In this document: positions 30,903 through 35,012 of the stretch, piece by piece
How positions within the stretch are numbered: position 1 is the first letter of the stretch
Layout: every line of letters starts with the position of its first letter
Source of the DNA: Haloarculaceae archaeon H-GB1-1
Lineage (GTDB): Archaea > Halobacteriota > Halobacteria > Halobacteriales > Haloarculaceae
DNA: 35,012 bases
Direction: 5' to 3'
Assembly: GCA_029688825.1 (NCBI GenBank)
Contig: JARUKX010000038.1
Span: forward strand, 1-35,012
Program-made: the position numbers and the translations under genes
The notes under the pieces: generated by a model
Databases searched by the model: none
The model's input: only the letters and a program-made list of their open reading frames with translations
Told to the model about the DNA's origin: nothing

Positions 30903-32380
30903 GCGACCACACGGTGCTGGTCGGACAGATCGAGCACGAGACGAATACGTTCTCGTCGCTCCCCACCGACCTCGACCAGTTCGCCGATGCGTCGCTGCAC
31001 TACGGCGACGCCATCCCGCCGGAGTTCCGCGGCTCGAACACCGCCATCGGTGGCTTCCTCCGCGTCGCCGACGAGGAGGACTGGGACGTCGTTCCCACGG
31101 TCGCCGCCGACGCGACGCCGGGCGGTATCGTGACGGCCGACGCCCTCTCGACGCTGTTGGACGAAGTGCTCACCGGCATCGAGGAGTCCGACCCCGACGC
31201 CGTCCTGCTCGCGCTGCACGGCGCGATGGTCAGCGAGGACCACCCCGACGGCGACGGCTACATCCTCGAACGCGTCCGCGAGGCCACCGGCGACGTGCCC
31301 GTGATGGCCAGTCTCGACCTCCACGCCAACATCTCCGAGCGGATGGTCGACCACGCCGACGGCCTGTTCGGTTACGACACCTACCCGCACGTCGACATCG
31401 GCGACGCGGGCGAGACCGCCGCACGGGCGATGGCCGCCACCCTGAACGGCGACCTCGACCCGCAGGTCGTCGTCGAGCGCGCGCCGCTCCTGCCGCCGCT
31501 GCCGCCGCTGCAGACCGCTATCGAACCGATGGACTCGCTGCTCCAGCAGGCCGCCGCCAGCGAATCGAAGTTCCGGCCCGACGTCTCCGTCTTCGGCGGT
31601 TTCGCCTACGCCGACGTCGAGGAAGCGGGCTTCTCCGTCGTGGGCGTGACCGACGAGAGCGTCGCCGACGAGACGCGGGCGACCTGCGCGGCGCTGGCAG
31701 AGTCCGCCTACGAGCGTCGCCACGAGTTCGACCACGACTACACGAGCGTCGAGGACGCCGTTGCGGAGGCCGCGGACTGGGACGCCGACGCGGAGGGGGG
31801 ACCGCTCCTGCTCGCCGACCTGGCCGACAACCCCGGCGGCGGAAGCGCCGAGGACGGGACGGTCGTCCTCGAAGCCCTGCTCGACGCTGGCGTCGAGGAC
31901 GCCGCACTCGCGCTCATCGTCGACCCCGCCGCCGTCGACGCCGCCGTCGAGGCCGGCGTGGGCAACACCGTGGCGGTCGAACTGGGCGGGCACGTCGAGG
32001 ACAACGGCGACCCGCTCCCGGTCGAGGGCCGCGTCCGCCTCATCTCCGACGGCTCCTACCGCAACTACGGGCCGATGTCCCGCGGCCTCCAGGTGAACCT
32101 CGGCCGCACCGCCGTCCTCGAGATCGACGGTATCGACGTCGTCGTCGGCTCGCACCGCCAGCAGCCCTACGACCCGGAGGCGTTCCGCAGCCAGGGTATC
32201 ACGCCGGAGCGACAGCGCGTGCTCGTCCTCAAGAGCACCGTCCACTACCGCGCAGCGTTCGAACCGATGGTCGGCGCGGTCCGCGAGGTCGAAGCCCCCG
32301 GACTCTGCCACCCGGACCTCTCCCGGTTCGATTACGAACACGTTCCACGCCCACTCTATCCGCTGGACGAAGACGCCTGA
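30899..32380 (+). CDS. M81 family metallopeptidase (MlrC-like), candidate gamma-glutamyl amidase
   Basis: A 493-residue zinc hydrolase of the M81/DUF1485 family. Motifs are IEHETNTF (11-18), LLALHGAM (about 100-107), SLDLHANISERM with Asp140 and His142, and TYPHVD with His164. The D-x-H, then 22 residues to H spacing matches the zinc site known for MlrC, the microcystinase that cleaves a linear microcystin fragment. The C-terminal half has LADNPGGGS and YRNYGPM, both typical of the family. Most M81 proteins have no assigned substrate. Translational coupling to an aldehyde dehydrogenase beside a glutamine-synthetase-like ligase suggests that it hydrolyses an amide bond, perhaps the gamma-glutamyl product of the pathway. 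That role is a hypothesis. Confidence 0.92.
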   Translation: MSDHTVLVGQIEHETNTFSSLPTDLDQFADASLHYGDAIPPEFRGSNTAIGGFLRVADEEDWDVVPTVAADATPGGIVTADALSTLLDEVLTGIEESDPDAVLLALHGAMVSEDHPDGDGYILERVREATGDVPVMASLDLHANISERMVDHADGLFGYDTYPHVDIGDAGETAARAMAATLNGDLDPQVVVERAPLLPPLPPLQTAIEPMDSLLQQAAASESKFRPDVSVFGGFAYADVEEAGFSVVGVTDESVADETRATCAALAESAYERRHEFDHDYTSVEDAVAEAADWDADAEGGPLLLADLADNPGGGSAEDGTVVLEALLDAGVEDAALALIVDPAAVDAAVEAGVGNTVAVELGGHVEDNGDPLPVEGRVRLISDGSYRNYGPMSRGLQVNLGRTAVLEIDGIDVVVGSHRQQPYDPEAFRSQGITPERQRVLVLKSTVHYRAAFEPMVGAVREVEAPGLCHPDLSRFDYEHVPRPLYPLDEDA

Positions 32381-32504
32381 CTGCGGTTCGACTTCGCTAT
32401 CCTATTTAAACGCTCGCAGGTGTGTGGCAGAATCGGTATCCCCCGAAGCGAGGTGTACTAGACAGATACTCCGGCCTTCTTTCACGGCCTGAGAAAACGC
32501 AATC

Positions 32505-33698
32505 ATGACCCAGGATCTCCACATGTGGAACGTCCCGAACCGCGTCTTGTTCGGGCACGGCGCAGCAGCCGAAACGGGCGACTATCTCGAATCGTTCGGT
32601 GCCGAGCGGGCACTCATCGTCACCGACGAGGGCGTCCGCGGGGCGGGCGTACTGGACCCCGTCACCGACGCCATCGAAGACGCCGGCAAGGACTACGCCA
32701 TCTTCGACGGCGTCGTGCCAGACCCGACGGACACCGTCGTCCACGAGGCCGCCGAGACGTACGACGAGGCCGACGCCGACATGCTCATCGGCATCGGCGG
32801 GGGCTCGTCGATGGACACCGCGAAGGCCGCCTCCATCCTGGCGACGAACGACGGCCACATCCTCGACTACGAGGGCGCGGGCAACGTCGAGAACGACACG
32901 CCGCCGACCATCTACATGCCGACCACCTCCGGCAGCGGGAGCGAGGTCGGCAACTGGTGTATCGTCCGCGACAGCGAGACCGACATCAAAGAGGAGATCG
33001 GCGACGTGAAACTGCTGGCCGACCTCGCGCTCGTCGACCCGCAACTGACCGCCAGCGCCCCCGCGCCGGTGAAGGCCGCGACAGGGATGGACGTACTGAC
33101 CCACGCCGTCGAAGCGTTCGTCTCCATCAAGGCCCAGAGCCAGACCTCCGCGCTCGCGCTCGACAGCATCGAGAAGGTCGGCGAGTACCTCCCCCGTGCC
33201 GTCGAGTACCGCGGCGGCGACGACGAGGCCCTCGGGAAGATGGCTCGCGCCTCCTCCCAAGCCGGGATGGCCTTCAACGGCGCGGGACTCGGAGCCGTCC
33301 ACGCCATCTCCCACCAGATCGGCGGGAAGTTCGGCCTGCCCCACGGTCTCATCAACGCCATCGTGCTCCCGTACGTCATGGAGTACAACGTCCCGCAAGT
33401 GCCCGAGAAGTTCGTCGCCGTCGCCGAGGCACTGGGCGAGGACGTCGACCACGACGCACCCGCGCGTCGCGAGGCGTACAAGGCCGTCCGCGCGGCCCGC
33501 GAACTCGGCGACAGCGTCCGCATCCCCGAGACGCTGGCCGACACCGACGCCGAGCGCGACGCCATCCCTGAACTCGCAGCGAACGCCCTGGACGACGGCA
33601 GTCTGACCGGCAATCCCCGCCAGACCCGCCAGGAGGACATCGAGGCCATCCTCGAACGCGTCTTCGACGGCGACCTGCAGTACCGCGACGTCCTGTAG
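32505..33698 (+). CDS. Iron-containing alcohol dehydrogenase
   Basis: A 397-residue member of the group III (Fe-ADH) family. The NAD-binding motif is GIGGGSSMDTAKA (about 96-108). The metal ligands are Asp196 and His200 (GMDVLTHAVEAF) and His266 and His280 in VHAISHQIGGKFGLPHG. The four-ligand spacing (D+4=H, H+14=H) equals that of well-studied members such as FucO. It interconverts an alcohol and an aldehyde. It follows the M81 gene by 124 bases and may have its own promoter: a TATTTAAAC block lies at 32402-32410, giving a long leader. It would supply the aldehyde for the dehydrogenase at 29457 if the imported substrate is an amino alcohol. Confidence 0.93.
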   Translation: MTQDLHMWNVPNRVLFGHGAAAETGDYLESFGAERALIVTDEGVRGAGVLDPVTDAIEDAGKDYAIFDGVVPDPTDTVVHEAAETYDEADADMLIGIGGGSSMDTAKAASILATNDGHILDYEGAGNVENDTPPTIYMPTTSGSGSEVGNWCIVRDSETDIKEEIGDVKLLADLALVDPQLTASAPAPVKAATGMDVLTHAVEAFVSIKAQSQTSALALDSIEKVGEYLPRAVEYRGGDDEALGKMARASSQAGMAFNGAGLGAVHAISHQIGGKFGLPHGLINAIVLPYVMEYNVPQVPEKFVAVAEALGEDVDHDAPARREAYKAVRAARELGDSVRIPETLADTDAERDAIPELAANALDDGSLTGNPRQTRQEDIEAILERVFDGDLQYRDVL

Positions 33699-33704
33699 CA
33701 ACCT

Positions 33705-33714
33705 CTCGTTTTCC
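33705..33714 (+). terminator. T-rich terminator candidate after alcohol dehydrogenase
   Basis: CTCGTTTTCC directly after the stop codon; weak, by eye only. Confidence 0.3.
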
Positions 33715-33870
33715 GGCCTTCGACCCAGCACGTAGCGGTTGCTGTGGCGATGCGCTCACAATCGGTCTCTCTGCGGCCCGCGGGTCGGGGGACTTCGGAG
33801 CGCTCCGTGCGCTCGATCCGACTTCGCTGGAATTCGCTATGGCCCATCTACGAGGTCTCTTTTCCCTGAA

Positions 33871-33884
33871 TTAGATACGTCTAA
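33871..33884. promoter_or_regulatory. Inverted repeat upstream of the metal-binding lipoprotein gene
   Basis: TTAGA (33871-33875) and TCTAA (33880-33884) form a five-base inverted pair with a four-base spacer. The half site recalls the TTAG-type half sites of DtxR/MntR-like metal regulators. It lies about 50 bases before the start at 33936 and is AT-rich in a GC-rich region. Confidence 0.4.
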
Positions 33885-33935
33885 GTTTTGGTGTAGATGG
33901 AAACGTTATTGCGGTTGGAAGCTAGAAAACCCTGT

Positions 33936-34994
33936 ATGATGAAGGAAACGTCGGGTCCGGATACCGGGCCGACGCTGTCACGTCGCCGAGCGCTCGCGGC
34001 CGGTTCGAGCGCACTCGCCGCCGGTCTCGCCGGCTGTCTCGGTGGTAGCGAAGCCAGCCAGAGTACCGACGGTCCCGTCGCGGTCGCATCGTTCTTCAGC
34101 TTCTTCGACTTCGCCAGAGAGATCGCGAAAGACACGCCGATAACCGTCGAGAACCTCGTCCCGACCGGGCTGCACGGCCACGGCTGGGAACCGAACGCGA
34201 GCGTCACGAAGGACATCATCGACGCCGACGCGTTCATCCACGTCGGGAAGGACTTCCAGCCGTGGGCCGACCGCGCCATCCAGACGCTGAAAGACGACGA
34301 CGCGGACACGGCGCTCATCAACGTCCGCGAAGGCGTCCAGCTCGTCGACCTCGCCGCGACGCTGGACAGCGAGGAGGAAGGCGTCGGGTCGAACCGGGGC
34401 AAGGACCCCCACTTCTGGCTCGACCCGCAGCGGGCGAAGAAATCCGTCGACAACATCACCGAGGGACTCGTCGATCTCGCTCCCGACCACGAGGACACGC
34501 TCCGGTCGAACGCCGAGACGTACAAATCGGACGTACTGGAGCGAATCGACGCGGACTATCAGTCCATCTTCGACCAGGCGTCACGGAAGATCGTCCAGCT
34601 CGCCGCGCACAACGCCTTCCAGTACATCGGCGTCCGCTACGGCGTCGAGATGCGCCCCCTCGTCGTCAACCTCGCGGCCAGCGGCGACGTCAAACCCTCC
34701 GACATCAAGGAGGCGAAGCAGGTCATCGCCGACAACGACATCCAGTACATCGCGAACGGCGTCTTCGAGTCGCGAAAGCCCGCCAAACAGCTCCTCGCGG
34801 AGACCGACGTCACGGGCTACTTCCCGGTCACGCCGTACGCGGGCGTCCGCGAGGACTGGGTTAAAAACGAGTGGGGCTACGAGGAGATCGCCTACAACAT
34901 CAACATGCCGACGTTCAACGTCGTCCTCGGGAACGAGACGCCCGAGGAGGCAGGACCCGACGGTTGGGCCGACGAGTGGCAGAACTTCGAATAA
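33936..34994 (+). CDS. Cluster-9 metal ABC transporter substrate-binding lipoprotein (ZnuA/TroA-like)
   Basis: A 352-residue lipoprotein. The start has two adjacent ATGs (33936 and 33939); a Tat signal (SRRRALAAGSS) and a lipobox (LAGC) follow. The in-frame ATG at 33897 is rejected because codons between the two (TTA, TTG, AGA) are unlike the rest of the window. Four metal-ligand regions are visible: GHGWEPN, HFWLDPQRA, AHNAFQYIG and the acidic ESRKPAK region. The usual His-rich loop of zinc-specific ZnuA proteins is absent; the region between residues 130 and 160 has no His stretch, so manganese, zinc or iron are all possible. The downstream gene starts at the last base of its TAA, as in an ABC operon. 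Confidence 0.87.
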   Translation: MMKETSGPDTGPTLSRRRALAAGSSALAAGLAGCLGGSEASQSTDGPVAVASFFSFFDFAREIAKDTPITVENLVPTGLHGHGWEPNASVTKDIIDADAFIHVGKDFQPWADRAIQTLKDDDADTALINVREGVQLVDLAATLDSEEEGVGSNRGKDPHFWLDPQRAKKSVDNITEGLVDLAPDHEDTLRSNAETYKSDVLERIDADYQSIFDQASRKIVQLAAHNAFQYIGVRYGVEMRPLVVNLAASGDVKPSDIKEAKQVIADNDIQYIANGVFESRKPAKQLLAETDVTGYFPVTPYAGVREDWVKNEWGYEEIAYNINMPTFNVVLGNETPEEAGPDGWADEWQNFE

Positions 34995-35012
34995 TGAGCA
35001 CCACGACCGAAT
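34994..35012 (+). CDS. Start of the next gene, probably the metal transporter ATPase (cut by window edge)
   Basis: ATG at 34994-34996 overlaps the TAA of the lipoprotein gene (TAATG) and opens MSTTTE before the window ends. A substrate-binding protein followed by a coupled start is usually followed by an ABC ATPase or permease. Only six codons are visible, so the product is inferred from context alone. Confidence 0.45.

Noticed and set aside
30893-32341. A 482-codon minus-strand frame opposite the M81 gene
   Set aside because: Shadow of the M81 coding sequence; the M81 motifs on the plus strand are unambiguous.
33897-33935. Upstream start for the metal-binding lipoprotein
   Set aside because: The 13 added codons include TTA, TTG and AGA, unlike the window's codon use, and would push the Tat motif too far from the N-terminus.
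1-35012. CRISPR array, insertion sequence or prophage
   Set aside because: No regularly spaced repeats, transposase, integrase or capsid genes were seen; the only mobile-element hint is the tRNA end duplication at 8484-8507.

Overview
The window is chromosomal DNA from a haloarchaeon (class Halobacteria). The base composition is GC-rich with a strong G/C bias at third codon positions. Encoded proteins are very acidic. TATA-like boxes sit about 24-34 bp upstream of several start codons, which suggests leaderless transcripts. Several families are typical of or restricted to this group: bacterio-opsin-activator (HTH_10) regulators, a PGF-CTERM surface protein, a ThiD-ThiN fusion, an archaeal replication factor C subunit, twin-arginine lipoproteins, and tiny proteins with a VVVYD..EPTAWIQS core. 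No species is claimed.

Layout. 1-8.4 kb: a membrane histidine kinase cut by the window edge, a 49-residue membrane protein, a PGF-CTERM metalloprotease-like surface protein, ThiD-ThiN, three paralogous mini-proteins in a row, an AIR-synthase/HypE-like protein and an EamA-type transporter. 8.4-13.3 kb: a duplicated tRNA 3' end and two palindromes, tRNA-Ser(GGA), a small membrane protein translationally linked to a replication factor C small-subunit paralogue, and a 1091-residue multi-sensor HTH_10 regulator. 13.3-14.4 kb: about 1.1 kb with no credible gene. 14.4-22.3 kb: a transglutaminase/DUF4129 protein, a small membrane protein, a DUF58 protein and a polytopic membrane protein in one operon, facing a MoxR-type AAA+ ATPase.

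22.3-33.7 kb is the most interesting part. It holds a complete PotABCD-like ABC importer operon, an HTH_10 regulator, an AbrB-like protein and a glutamine-synthetase-like ligase. Divergent from the ligase lie an aldehyde dehydrogenase fused by stop/start overlap to an M81 (MlrC-like) metallopeptidase, then an iron-type alcohol dehydrogenase. Together these look like import of an amine or amino alcohol, gamma-glutamylation, oxidation of the alcohol to aldehyde and acid, and release of glutamate. M81 is a candidate for the unknown amidase step. This pathway is inferred from gene content only.

33.9 kb to the end: a Tat lipoprotein of the zinc/manganese-binding cluster-9 family, preceded by an inverted repeat, and the first codons of the next gene in what is probably its ABC transporter operon.
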